Assembly (NCBI GenBank): GCA_011682565.1
Contig: JAACEJ010000042.1
Location: 1-11,690, forward strand
Reading direction: 5' to 3'
Source of the DNA: Actinomycetota bacterium
Lineage (GTDB): Bacteria > Zhuqueibacterota > Zhuqueibacteria > Residuimicrobiales > Krinioviventaceae
DNA length: 11,690 bases
The position numbers were made by a program, and so were the translations under genes. Position 1 is the stretch's first letter. Every line of letters starts with the position of its first letter. The notes under the pieces are model-generated. The model saw only the letters and a program-made list of their open reading frames with translations. It searched no databases and had not been told where the DNA came from. This document shows positions 1 to 8,283 of the stretch, piece by piece.

Positions 1-1
1 C

Positions 2-1198
2 GCCTTTACGCTGATGGACCAGCGCGATTATCCGAGCTACGGCGACTACATTCTGGGCAAAGGCGCGACGACATTGTGGGAATACTGGGACGGAAAATTA
101 TCGCACAGTCATCCCATGTACGGCAGCGTTATTCGCTGGTTTTTCAAAGCGCTGGCCGGAATTAATCCCGACCCGAAAAATCCGGGGTTCAAACATATCA
201 TCATCAAGCCGGCGTTATGCGGCGATCTCACTTTTGCCAATGCGGATTATCGTTCGGTTTACGGCGTCATTGCCAGCCATTGGAGGCTGAAAAAGGATGA
301 TCTCTACCTGAACGTTGAAATTCCGCCAAACACAACCGCGACGGTTTATGTCCCGGCCGTTGATAAAAAATTAGTGCGAGCGAAAACATCAAGTCAAAAT
401 AATAAAGCTGTATCATTCGTTAGAATGCTGGACAAAACTGCAGTCTATGAAATGGGGTCCGGAAAATACGAGTTTACTTCCCGAAAAGTCCGGCAGCTCA
501 TCAAACCGATGCACGTTTCCACGCCGATCATTCTGCCGCGCGATTCGCTTTATGTGCTGCCGCAAACAGCAAAAATCACAATTGAATGCGCCACCAAAGG
601 TGCGGATATTTATTACACCCTCGACGGCAGCGAACCCACACAGGAATCGAAAAAATATGTGCGAACGTTTGTATTAAGGAAAAATACTATCGTTAGGGCA
701 AAATCTTTCAGAACCGGCTGCAAGCCGAGTTTTATTAAATCCGCTCTCATCAATTTTGTCGATCCGAATCTGAACGGCATCAATTACACGGTTTACGAGG
801 GTGAATGGCGGAACCGGCCGGACATTAAAAAAATAGCGCCCGTCTCATCCGGGCGTGTATATCAATTTCATGTCAAACCCATCAAAAGACGTGAAGATTA
901 CGTCGCCGTTATTTTTAAAAGCTACCTTGACATAGACGATGGCGGAAACTATGTTTTTTACTCCTTAGCAAATGACGGCAGTGTGCTTTCTGTTGACGGC
1001 ACTGTTGTGGTAGACAACGCCGGCTATTCCGGGAAAAAAGTAAACAGCGGCAAAATTTACTTGGATAAGGGAATGCATTTTATAAAAGTTTTTTATTATG
1101 AAAACACCGGCACCGAATCCCTCGATGTTGCAATGGAAGGCCCCGGGTTTGAAAAACAAGAGATACCGCCGGGCAAGCTGTTTTTGGAAAATAGCTGA
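2..1198 (+). CDS. GH78-type alpha-L-rhamnosidase, C-terminal part, with chitobiase-C-like and PA14-like domains (5' end outside window)
   Basis: The reading frame is already open at the left edge (codons start at base 2), so the N-terminus and most of the (alpha/alpha)6 barrel are missing. The motif TTLWEYWDG (glutamate codon at 80-82) followed by SHSHPMYGS matches the end of the GH78 catalytic barrel; in characterised GH78 enzymes the glutamate of this WE motif is the proposed catalytic base. The following stretch (about 161-365), with GFKHIIIKPAL and NVEIPPNTTATVYVPA, matches the GH78 C-terminal beta-sandwich. Next comes a chitobiase/hexosaminidase C-terminal-like domain (about 510-765, YYTLDGSEPT) and a PA14-like domain (about 776-1195, ending GPGFEKQEIP). 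The tail matches that of the GH92 enzyme downstream. Family knowledge says GH78 hydrolyses terminal alpha-L-rhamnose; which glycan is used here is unknown. Export is likely from the neighbours, but the signal region is not visible. It ends with TGA. Confidence 0.85.
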   Translation, partial: AFTLMDQRDYPSYGDYILGKGATTLWEYWDGKLSHSHPMYGSVIRWFFKALAGINPDPKNPGFKHIIIKPALCGDLTFANADYRSVYGVIASHWRLKKDDLYLNVEIPPNTTATVYVPAVDKKLVRAKTSSQNNKAVSFVRMLDKTAVYEMGSGKYEFTSRKVRQLIKPMHVSTPIILPRDSLYVLPQTAKITIECATKGADIYYTLDGSEPTQESKKYVRTFVLRKNTIVRAKSFRTGCKPSFIKSALINFVDPNLNGINYTVYEGEWRNRPDIKKIAPVSSGRVYQFHVKPIKRREDYVAVIFKSYLDIDDGGNYVFYSLANDGSVLSVDGTVVVDNAGYSGKKVNSGKIYLDKGMHFIKVFYYENTGTESLDVAMEGPGFEKQEIPPGKLFLENS

Positions 1199-1217
1199 AA
1201 CAGAAATGAGTTTCTCA

Positions 1218-1370
1218 TAAAAAGTCTCAAAATGTCATTGCGAGCGAAGCGAAGCAATCTGGAAGTCGGCTAAGGTGCAGTTTTTTAAAGATCGCTTTCC
1301 CGATAATTCGGGATAAACCATCGCTCCGCTCCTCGCGATGACATGCTTTTCGACTTTTTACGAATTACTC
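1218..1370 (+). repeat. Structured dispersed repeat, copy A (nested inverted repeat)
   Basis: This 153-bp segment recurs at 10878-11032 in the same orientation with only scattered differences. The left arm (1231-1260) starts AATGTCATTGCGAGCGAAGC. The right arm (about 1289-1345) is its imperfect reverse complement, AGATCGCTT followed by CGCTCCGCTCCTCGCGATGACATG in two pieces, interrupted by a 24-base insertion at 1298-1321. The insertion itself folds as a hairpin: TCCCGA, loop TAAT, TCGGGA (1298-1313). Outside the arms the pairing extends weakly: 1208-1226 against 1352-1370. There is no ORF or transposase, so it is a non-autonomous palindromic element, perhaps REP- or MITE-like. It may also act as a transcription barrier between the GH78 and GH92 genes. 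Repeats opening with a very similar TGTCATTGCGAG sequence occur, as I recall, in many unrelated bacterial genomes; this was not checked. Confidence 0.9.
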
Positions 1371-1417
1371 AGAAACAGGATTCTAGTTTTCAACAAGTCA
1401 TAGTGAAATTAGTTTCT

Positions 1418-1423
1418 GGAGAG
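1418..1423 (+). promoter_or_regulatory. Ribosome binding site (GGAGAG) supporting a TTG start
   Basis: GGAGAG lies five bases before the TTG at 1429. The next in-frame candidate, ATG at 1447, would lie 23 bases from this site, and the ATG at 1424 is out of frame. The site therefore favours TTG as the start of the GH92 gene. Confidence 0.6.
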
Positions 1424-1428
1424 ATGCA

Positions 1429-4374
1429 TTGAAAATTTATTCTAAAATGTTGTACCTTTTTACATTCCTGCTCGGCAGCGTCATGGTTTTGAACGCAAAA
1501 GCAGAAGATTATTCCAAAACAGTCGACCCGTTCATCGGAACCGGCGGGCACGGGCACACCTACCCCGGAGCGACGGCGCCGTTCGGCATGGTGCAGCTCA
1601 GTCCCGATACGCGCGGGGAAAACTGGGACGGTTCGTCGGGCTATCACTATTCCGACAGCACGATCATGGGATTCAGCCACACGCATCTCAGCGGCACCGG
1701 CGCGCCGGAGTTTTGCGACGTCTTGTTCATGCCCACCGTCGGCGAGGTGCAATGGCTGCCCGGTGATGAGCGCGACAGCAAAAGCGGCTACCGTTCGGCG
1801 TTTCGCCACGAAAATGAAAAAGCCACGCCGGGCTATTATCGCGTGCTGCTCGACGACGATCATATCCTCGCCGAGTTGACGGCGACGACGCGAACCGGCT
1901 TTCACCGCTATATGTTTCCGAAAGCCGAACGCGCGAATGTGATCATCGATTTGCAGCATCGCGACAAGGTCGTCGAGTCGGGCATCCAAATTATGAGCGA
2001 TTCCGAGATCGCCGGATTTCGGCGCTCCACCGGCTGGGCGAGCGATCAGTATATCTATTTTGTCGCCCGCTTTTCCAAACCGTTCAAGACATTCGGCATC
2101 GCCGTCAACGATACGCTTGTCGACGCCATTCGCCAGGCGGAGGGAAAGGACGTCAAAGCTTTTGTCCGCTGGCAGACAAAGGCCGGAGAACAAATTCTGG
2201 TCAAGGTCGGCATCTCGGCCGTCGACATTGACGGTGCAAGGAAGAATCTTGCAGCGGAAAACAGCGGCTGGGATTTTGGCGGCGTCAAAAAGCAGGCGGA
2301 AAACGCCTGGAACCGGTATCTCTCTAAAATCGAAATAAACGGAGGCACGAAAAAGGAACGCCGCATTTTTTACACGGCGCTGTATCACACCGCTCTGGCG
2401 CCGACGATTTTCATGGATACGGACGGCCCCTACCGAGGCGTCGACCATAAAGTGCACCGCGCCGAGGGTTTTACCAACTATACCATATTCTCGCTCTGGG
2501 ATGTGTTTCGCGCGCACATGCCGCTGATGACGATTCTGGAGCCCTCGCGTATGCATGATTTCATTCTGACCTTTCTGGATATGTATCGCCTGGCCGGACG
2601 GCTGCCGCGCTGGGAGATTGCCGGCAACCTTTCCGGGGTGATGATCGGCAATCATGCGCTGCCGGTCATTCTCGACGCCTGGAACAAGGGCATCCGGGAT
2701 TTTGACGCCAACCTGGCTTTTCATGGAATGAAGGGGGCGATGGAAAATATCGAGTTTTACAACAACCTGGGCTACATCCCCGCCGACATCGAAGGACGCG
2801 GCGGCTCGGTGTCCATGGTCGTCGAGTATGCCTACAACGACTGGTGCGTCGCCGAAATGGCGAAAAATCTGGGCAAGCGGGACGACCGGCTGCTTTACCA
2901 GCAGCGCGCCCAGTTTTACCGCAATGTGTTCGATTCCACCAGCGGCTATATGCGGCCGCGAAATTTCGATCATAGCTGGGTGACGCCTTTCGATCCCGCG
3001 GAAAACAGCGGCCATTACGTCGAGGGCAATGCCTTTCAGTACAGCCCATTTGTGCCGCAGGACGTGCAGGGCCTCATCGACCTGCTCGGCGGCGATGAGA
3101 AATTCGTCGCCTGGCTCGACACGCTTTTCACGCTGCATTCCCAATACGACAAGAATGTCGTCGATGCCGGCGGCCTTATCGGCCAGTACGCGCACGGCAA
3201 TGAGCCGAGCCACCAGATCGCTTACCTGTACAACTATGCCGGCGCGCCGTGGAAGACGCAAAAACAGGTGCGCCAGATTCTTGCCGAACTGTACGACGAC
3301 AAACCGGACGGGCTGAGCGGCAATGAGGATTGCGGTCAAATATCAGCCTGGTATGTACTGAGCGCTATGGGCTTTTATCCGGTGACGCCGGGCGAACCCA
3401 TTTACGCCGTCGGCAGTCCGATCTTCGACAGCGCGACCATCCATCTGGAGAACGGCGAAAAGTTTGTCATTCGCGCAAAAAACGTTTCGGCGCAAAAGCA
3501 ATACATCCAATCGGCGACGCTGAATGGCGAGCCCTACACAAAGTCCTGGTTTCATCATCAACAAATTCTCGACGGCGGCGAGTTCGTCTTTGAAATGGGG
3601 GCGATGCCAAATGAGCAATGGGGCGAGGCAAAAAGCGATCGCCCCCCGGCGCACACCTTTGTCCCCGCAACGGCCATCCCTTATTACACCGTCAAGGAGA
3701 ATTACTTTTTCGATAAAGCGACCGTATCGCTGCACTGCGACACGCCCGGCGCAGAAATTTACTACACCCTCGACGGCAGCGAACCGACGCGAGAGTCCAG
3801 GCTGTACACCTGCCCGTTCGAGCTGCATCAGACGACCGAATTAAAAATGATCGCCTTTAAAGACGGGCTTTTGCCCAGTGGCGTGACGACGCGAAAGATC
3901 GAAAAACTGGCAAGCGTCGAATGGGCTGATTTCAAAAATTACCAGGGCGGCGATTTAGCGCCGGGGTTGCAATTCGAATATTTCGAGGTCAATGTGCTGT
4001 CCGTCAGCGAGCTGGACAAATACGAACCCAAAGCGACGGGCGTCATTTCCAATTTCAACATCACCGAACGACCGCACAGCGTGGCGTTCGCTTATATCTA
4101 CCGCGGTTACATCAAAATTCCGCGCGACGGCGTGTACACGTTTTACGTCGAATCGAACGACGGCAGCATCCTCTACCTGGACGGCCGCGAGTTCATCAAC
4201 ATCGACGGCCCGCACACCGCCTTTCCCGTCTCCAAAACCATCGGCCTGAAAGCGGGCGTGTACCGGATCGAGCAGAAATATTTTCAAATGGGCGGCGGCC
4301 TGTTCAACCGCGTCACTTGGAAGGGACCCGGGATTAAAAAGCAGGAGATTCCGGGGGAAGTGCTGTTTCATTAA
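1429..4374 (+). CDS. GH92-family exo-alpha-mannosidase-type enzyme with chitobiase-C-like and PA14-like tail
   Basis: 981 residues from a TTG start, chosen because of the GGAGAG site five bases upstream; starting at ATG 1447 would lose six residues and keep the signal peptide. Residues 1-25 are a signal peptide ending near NAKAED, so the enzyme is periplasmic or secreted. Residues about 27-735 are the GH92 catalytic region: DPFIGTGGHGHTYPGATAPF near the N-terminus, EGNAFQY (E532), HGNEPSHQ (E592) and GNEDCGQISAWYV (D634) later. By motif position E532 and D634 correspond to the proposed general acid and base of this calcium-dependent inverting family. GH92 enzymes release mannose from alpha-mannosides; linkage preference cannot be read from sequence. 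Residues about 745-830 are a chitobiase-C-like domain (YYTLDGSEPT) and about 843-981 a PA14-like domain (SNDGSILYLDG, GPGIKKQEIP), possibly for carbohydrate binding. The next gene begins 67 bases on with no terminator visible, so an operon is likely. Confidence 0.92.
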   Translation: MKIYSKMLYLFTFLLGSVMVLNAKAEDYSKTVDPFIGTGGHGHTYPGATAPFGMVQLSPDTRGENWDGSSGYHYSDSTIMGFSHTHLSGTGAPEFCDVLFMPTVGEVQWLPGDERDSKSGYRSAFRHENEKATPGYYRVLLDDDHILAELTATTRTGFHRYMFPKAERANVIIDLQHRDKVVESGIQIMSDSEIAGFRRSTGWASDQYIYFVARFSKPFKTFGIAVNDTLVDAIRQAEGKDVKAFVRWQTKAGEQILVKVGISAVDIDGARKNLAAENSGWDFGGVKKQAENAWNRYLSKIEINGGTKKERRIFYTALYHTALAPTIFMDTDGPYRGVDHKVHRAEGFTNYTIFSLWDVFRAHMPLMTILEPSRMHDFILTFLDMYRLAGRLPRWEIAGNLSGVMIGNHALPVILDAWNKGIRDFDANLAFHGMKGAMENIEFYNNLGYIPADIEGRGGSVSMVVEYAYNDWCVAEMAKNLGKRDDRLLYQQRAQFYRNVFDSTSGYMRPRNFDHSWVTPFDPAENSGHYVEGNAFQYSPFVPQDVQGLIDLLGGDEKFVAWLDTLFTLHSQYDKNVVDAGGLIGQYAHGNEPSHQIAYLYNYAGAPWKTQKQVRQILAELYDDKPDGLSGNEDCGQISAWYVLSAMGFYPVTPGEPIYAVGSPIFDSATIHLENGEKFVIRAKNVSAQKQYIQSATLNGEPYTKSWFHHQQILDGGEFVFEMGAMPNEQWGEAKSDRPPAHTFVPATAIPYYTVKENYFFDKATVSLHCDTPGAEIYYTLDGSEPTRESRLYTCPFELHQTTELKMIAFKDGLLPSGVTTRKIEKLASVEWADFKNYQGGDLAPGLQFEYFEVNVLSVSELDKYEPKATGVISNFNITERPHSVAFAYIYRGYIKIPRDGVYTFYVESNDGSILYLDGREFINIDGPHTAFPVSKTIGLKAGVYRIEQKYFQMGGGLFNRVTWKGPGIKKQEIPGEVLFH

Positions 4375-4441
4375 GTCTGTAAATGGCAAGTCAGAATTGC
4401 AATTTGCAGAGTTAAGAACGAATTAAAATAAAGGGCGTAAA

Positions 4442-5140
4442 ATGCCAGTTTCTATTTATCCAATTTCGTTGGGCGTGGATCATTGCTATGTCCTTCAGGA
4501 CAAGGGATGCATCGTTATTGACGGCGGTATGCCGAATCAGATAGATAAATTCAAAAAGGGCCTGAGCAAATTGCCGATCAAGCCGCAGGATATCCGCCTC
4601 ATTCTGCTCACCCATGGACATTGGGATCACATCGGCTCGGCACGGGATATCAAGGAATACACCGGCGCACAGCTTGCCTTGCACCAGCGGGAGGTGGACT
4701 GGCTTGAAAAGTCGCTGAAACCGTTGCCTCCCGGTGTGACGCGCTGGGGTCGCACATTTGTCAGGATTATGGCGATGTTCATGTCGTCCGTTCACGTGCC
4801 GCCGGCAAAGGTGGATATGGTGCTTGGGGATAATGAGGTCTCCCTGGCGCCGTACGGCATCCCCGGCACGATTGTGCCGACGCCCGGCCACTCCGGCGGT
4901 TCGGTCAGCGTTTTGCTGGAAAGCGGCGAGGCTTTTGTCGGCGATCTGGCGATGAACGGCGTGCCGCTGCGCCTGCGGCCGGGCCTGCCCATCCTGGCGG
5001 AAAACATGGTGCAGGTGCGAAAAAGCTGGGAATTGCTGCTGGCGAAAGGCGTGCGCACGATCTATCCCGCGCATGGAAAACCGTTTTCTGCGGACGTCAT
5101 TCGTAGGGCGCTGATCCATAAAAACGGAGCAAAGCTATGA
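4442..5140 (+). CDS. Metallo-beta-lactamase-fold hydrolase, substrate unknown
   Basis: 232 residues. The full set of binuclear-metal ligands is visible: THGHWDHIG (H58, H60, D62, H63), TPGHSGG (H150), GDLAMNG (D168) and PAHGKPF (H211). This identifies the metallo-beta-lactamase superfamily, whose members hydrolyse lactones, thioesters, phosphodiesters and other bonds; nothing here fixes the substrate. There is no signal peptide, so the protein should be cytoplasmic, unlike the exported enzymes around it. The start has an AAGGG-like site at 4431-4435, six bases before ATG. The stop overlaps the next start as ATGA (5137-5140), implying translational coupling to the lipoprotein hydrolase. A role in processing an imported sugar derivative, such as a lactone or ester, is inference from context only. 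The length is normal for a stand-alone domain of this fold. Confidence 0.88.
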   Translation: MPVSIYPISLGVDHCYVLQDKGCIVIDGGMPNQIDKFKKGLSKLPIKPQDIRLILLTHGHWDHIGSARDIKEYTGAQLALHQREVDWLEKSLKPLPPGVTRWGRTFVRIMAMFMSSVHVPPAKVDMVLGDNEVSLAPYGIPGTIVPTPGHSGGSVSVLLESGEAFVGDLAMNGVPLRLRPGLPILAENMVQVRKSWELLLAKGVRTIYPAHGKPFSADVIRRALIHKNGAKL

Positions 5141-8100
5141 AAAAATATATTATTTTGATCCTTTCGCTTGTTCTCCTCTCCTCTTGTGCGAAAAGGCGAC
5201 ATACGCTCATCATCCTGCCGCAAAACGCCTCCACGTTGGAGAAACTTGCGGCCAAAGAAGTACGCCGTTACATTTACCAGCGCAGCGGACAACTACTGAC
5301 CATTGTGCCGGCGGATACGCTCGTCGCCGGCGAGGACGTCATCCTCGTGGCGCGAAAGGATCGCGCGCTGATCAAAGGCCTGAGCAATGAGATGAAAGCC
5401 TCGGCGGCGGATATTGGAAATGAGACATACATACTCAAAACCGTTCGTGTTGGCGGGCGCACTGTTGCGCTTGTCTGCGGCGGCGACGACATCGGCACGC
5501 TCTACGCCGCCTATCGCTTCGCCGAACATCTCGGCGTGCGCTTTTACCTGCACGGGGATGTCATACCGGAGCAAAAAATAAAATGGTGCATTCCCGACCT
5601 CGACGAAATGCGCACGCCGCTGTTCGCCGTGCGCGGCATTCAGCCGTTCCACGATTTTCCCGAAGGCCCGGACTGGTGGAACGCGGACAACTATAAAGCC
5701 GTGTTGTCGCAGTTGCCGAAAATGGGCATGAATTTCATCGGCCTGCACACTTATCCTGAAGGCAACGTCGGCCCGGAGCCCACGGTGTGGATCGGCACGA
5801 AAAATGACCTGCGGCAAAACGGCGATGTCTCTTTCAGCTACCCGGCCCGGCATTTCACTACATTGAACGGTACATGGGGTTATCAACCGAAACAGACGAG
5901 CGACTATTATTTTGGTGCGGATCAACTTTTTACCCGCGACGCTTACGGCGCCGATTACATGAAAGGCATGGCGCCGTGGCCGGCAACCGAAGCCAAATGC
6001 AATACCCTATTCAACCGCAGCGGCGATTTTTTCGGGGATGTCTTTTCCTACGCTAAAAAGCTGGGCGTCAAAACCTGCGTGGGAACGGAAACGCCGCTGG
6101 TTATTCCAAAAATTGTGCGCGAGCGGCTAGAAATAAACGGCAAGAGTCCGCAGGAGCAGAAAACCGTGCAATCGCTTTACGAGGGTGTTTTCCAGTGGGT
6201 AAAAGAAAACTATCCTATTGACTATTATTGGTTCTGGACGCCGGAAAATTGGACCTGGGGTGGCAATTCGGAGGCGGACATCCGGCGGACGCGCAATGAT
6301 CTGAACGCCGCCATGGCCGCCGCTAAAAAGGTGAAAACGCCGTTCACCCTGGCCACCTGCGGTTGGGTGCTGGGACCGAAAAAAGACCGCGCCATGTTCG
6401 ACAACTTTTTGCCCAAAGAGATGCCCATGAGCTGCATCAACCGCCAGGTGGGATTTGCGCCGGTAGACGTCAATTTTGCACGTCTGCAGGATCGTCCCCG
6501 ATGGGCCATTCCCTGGCTTGAAGACGATCCGGGGCTGATTATCCCCCAGTTGTGGGCGGGGCGCATGCGCCGCGATGCCGCCGACGCCCTGGCCTACGGC
6601 TGCACCGGTCTGCTCGGCATCCACTGGCGCACGCGCATTTTGGGGCCGAACGTCGCCGCACTCGCCGCCGCCGGATGGGATCAGAAAACGTGGAATCCAG
6701 ATTTCGGCAAGCCGTTCCAAGCCACGGATATTCATCGCATCGAAGGCTCTCCCGGCGCGTTGTTCGCCCTCTTTCCCGACACGACCCTCGGCCATGCAAT
6801 CGAGGACAGCGTCTATCGCACGCTCATCTATTCCATGGACAACTATTACCTGAATCTCGACGACGGCCTCTACGACGTGACGCTGAAGTTTCTGGAGGTG
6901 CATTACAAACAAAAGGAAAAGCGTTTCTTTGGCGTCAAAATTCAGAACAAATCCGTAGCCGATAAACTGGATATTTTCGCCCGCGCCGGGTATGGGCGAC
7001 CGCTGGATTTGACGTTCAAAAATGTTAAAGTAACCGACGGTCGGTTGCATCTACAGTTTCAGAAAATATCCGACAATGCCATCCTTGCCGGCATCGTCAT
7101 CGCAAGACATACGGCGAAGGGGCCGGAGATCGTGCGAAAAATCAATTGCGCCGGAAAAGCGGTTGGCGACTATGAGGCCGATCCGAGCATCGCGTTACAA
7201 GGTTATGACAAGCCGCGCGATATGCCGGTGCGCGATTTCTACGCCGACTGGGCGAGGACGCAGTTCGGCGAGGAGGTCGCCGCGCCCATGGCCGAGCTGT
7301 TTGTCCGCCTGGACGGCAACTCCGCTGTCAAAAACATTGGTCAGCGAGAGGCCAATCTGCCGCGTCCCTCGGACTGGAGAAAGGGACCCGGCGGCATCTT
7401 TGCGGATGCACGGCCCTGGGATAAGGTGCGCCGGGAATACGCGTTCGTCGACCAGATGGAGCAAATGCGTCCCCGCGTGAAAGGAAAAGGCAACCTGGAG
7501 CGTTTTGACTATTGGCTGAACCAGTTTCGCTATCTGCGCGCCGTCGGCAAATTTCGCTGCACCTTGGATCGTTTCAATAAAGCGATGCAACACGTCAGAA
7601 ACGAAAAAGACCCCGATATGCGTAAAAAACTGGCCGTCGAAACTGTCCTGCCCATTCGTAGACAACAAATTGTCGAATTGAATGAAATCCAAAAATATCT
7701 GCTCAACAGCATCACCACCACCGGCGGTTTGGGAACCGTCGCCAACTGGCAGCAGCACAATATTCCCATGCTCATCGAAAAACCGGGGAAGGAGATGGCT
7801 GACATCCTGGGAGAAAATTTGCAGCAGGAGTTGCTGCCGTCAAAGGACTATCCCGGCAATGAGCGGATAATTGTGCCTGGCGTGCGATCTGATCTTGAAT
7901 CCGGCGAGCCTTTTCGATTGCAAATAGTCTTTTTAGGCGGGAGACCTGAAAACGCCGGTTTTTATTGGAAACTGTTGGGACAAGAACAATTTCAAAAGAT
8001 GAACCTCAGCCACGTCGCGCGCGGCGTTTACAGCATCACTCTGACGCCCGATATGGTTGCCGGAGATTTTGAATATTACATCAAGGCAACCGGCGGAGAC

Positions 8101-8166
8101 GGCAAGACGCTGCTTTTTCCGGCCACAGCGCCCGAGTTGAATCAGACGGTTGTGGTGATGCAATAA
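5137..8166 (+). CDS. Large lipoprotein glycoside-hydrolase-like protein with GH67N/GH20b-type N-terminal domain and malectin-like segment
   Basis: 1009 residues, ATG at 5137 with GGAG at 5126-5129, overlapping the previous stop by four bases. Residues 1-17 are a lipoprotein signal peptide with lipobox LLSSC (C17). Residues about 20-145 (LAAKEVRRYIYQRSG, GTLYAAYRFAEHLGVRFY) look like the alpha/beta domain preceding the barrel in alpha-glucuronidases (GH67, GH115) and hexosaminidases. Residues about 155-515 look like a TIM-barrel core: RGIQPFHDFP, MGMNFIGLHTY, WFWTPENWTWGG (E370, an acidic-residue candidate), and GCTGLLGIHWR. A malectin-like segment follows (about 545-657, GLYDVTLKFLEVHYK), then INCAGK at 669, a helical region (about 685-880, starting RDFYADWARTQFGEE) and a C-terminal beta domain (about 900-1009, FEYYIKATGGDGK, FPATAPE). 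Together this suggests an exo-acting glycosidase, perhaps on a uronic acid or N-acetylhexosamine, but I cannot place it in a named CAZy family. It closes the GH92 operon; a terminator candidate lies 118 bases downstream. Confidence 0.75.
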   Translation: MKKYIILILSLVLLSSCAKRRHTLIILPQNASTLEKLAAKEVRRYIYQRSGQLLTIVPADTLVAGEDVILVARKDRALIKGLSNEMKASAADIGNETYILKTVRVGGRTVALVCGGDDIGTLYAAYRFAEHLGVRFYLHGDVIPEQKIKWCIPDLDEMRTPLFAVRGIQPFHDFPEGPDWWNADNYKAVLSQLPKMGMNFIGLHTYPEGNVGPEPTVWIGTKNDLRQNGDVSFSYPARHFTTLNGTWGYQPKQTSDYYFGADQLFTRDAYGADYMKGMAPWPATEAKCNTLFNRSGDFFGDVFSYAKKLGVKTCVGTETPLVIPKIVRERLEINGKSPQEQKTVQSLYEGVFQWVKENYPIDYYWFWTPENWTWGGNSEADIRRTRNDLNAAMAAAKKVKTPFTLATCGWVLGPKKDRAMFDNFLPKEMPMSCINRQVGFAPVDVNFARLQDRPRWAIPWLEDDPGLIIPQLWAGRMRRDAADALAYGCTGLLGIHWRTRILGPNVAALAAAGWDQKTWNPDFGKPFQATDIHRIEGSPGALFALFPDTTLGHAIEDSVYRTLIYSMDNYYLNLDDGLYDVTLKFLEVHYKQKEKRFFGVKIQNKSVADKLDIFARAGYGRPLDLTFKNVKVTDGRLHLQFQKISDNAILAGIVIARHTAKGPEIVRKINCAGKAVGDYEADPSIALQGYDKPRDMPVRDFYADWARTQFGEEVAAPMAELFVRLDGNSAVKNIGQREANLPRPSDWRKGPGGIFADARPWDKVRREYAFVDQMEQMRPRVKGKGNLERFDYWLNQFRYLRAVGKFRCTLDRFNKAMQHVRNEKDPDMRKKLAVETVLPIRRQQIVELNEIQKYLLNSITTTGGLGTVANWQQHNIPMLIEKPGKEMADILGENLQQELLPSKDYPGNERIIVPGVRSDLESGEPFRLQIVFLGGRPENAGFYWKLLGQEQFQKMNLSHVARGVYSITLTPDMVAGDFEYYIKATGGDGKTLLFPATAPELNQTVVVMQ

Positions 8167-8283
8167 CGTGAAAGGGATGATTACGGAAAAAATGTTCTTG
8201 ATTCTGGTTCTGCTCGGGACCAGAGGTTGAGCGATACGTGGAATTTTTAAGAAAAATGATCAATACAAAACTCAAAGTGCCCG

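Noticed and set aside
1206..1218. Hairpin ATGAG-TTT-CTCAT as a terminator of the GH78 gene
   Set aside because: The stem is five base pairs and is followed by A rather than T on the + strand.
1218..1370. CRISPR or insertion sequence interpretation of the repeat
   Set aside because: Only one unit is present at each site, with no regular spacers and no transposase frame.
1197..1378. GAAACAG at 1197-1203 and 1372-1378 as a target-site duplication of repeat copy A
   Set aside because: The left copy does not abut the element end, and copy B has no comparable flanking duplication, so a short chance match is more likely.
1424..1426. ATG as start of the GH92 gene
   Set aside because: It is out of frame with the GH92 reading frame.
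1390..3339. A 649-codon open frame on the minus strand opposite the GH92 gene
   Set aside because: It lies wholly antisense to a clear GH92 gene in G+C-rich DNA, has no recognisable domain or signal, and its composition (rich in H, R, A, V) is that of a codon-bias shadow.
6127..7050. A 307-codon open frame on the minus strand opposite the lipoprotein hydrolase
   Set aside because: Shadow of the + strand gene; no domain or ribosome binding site seen.
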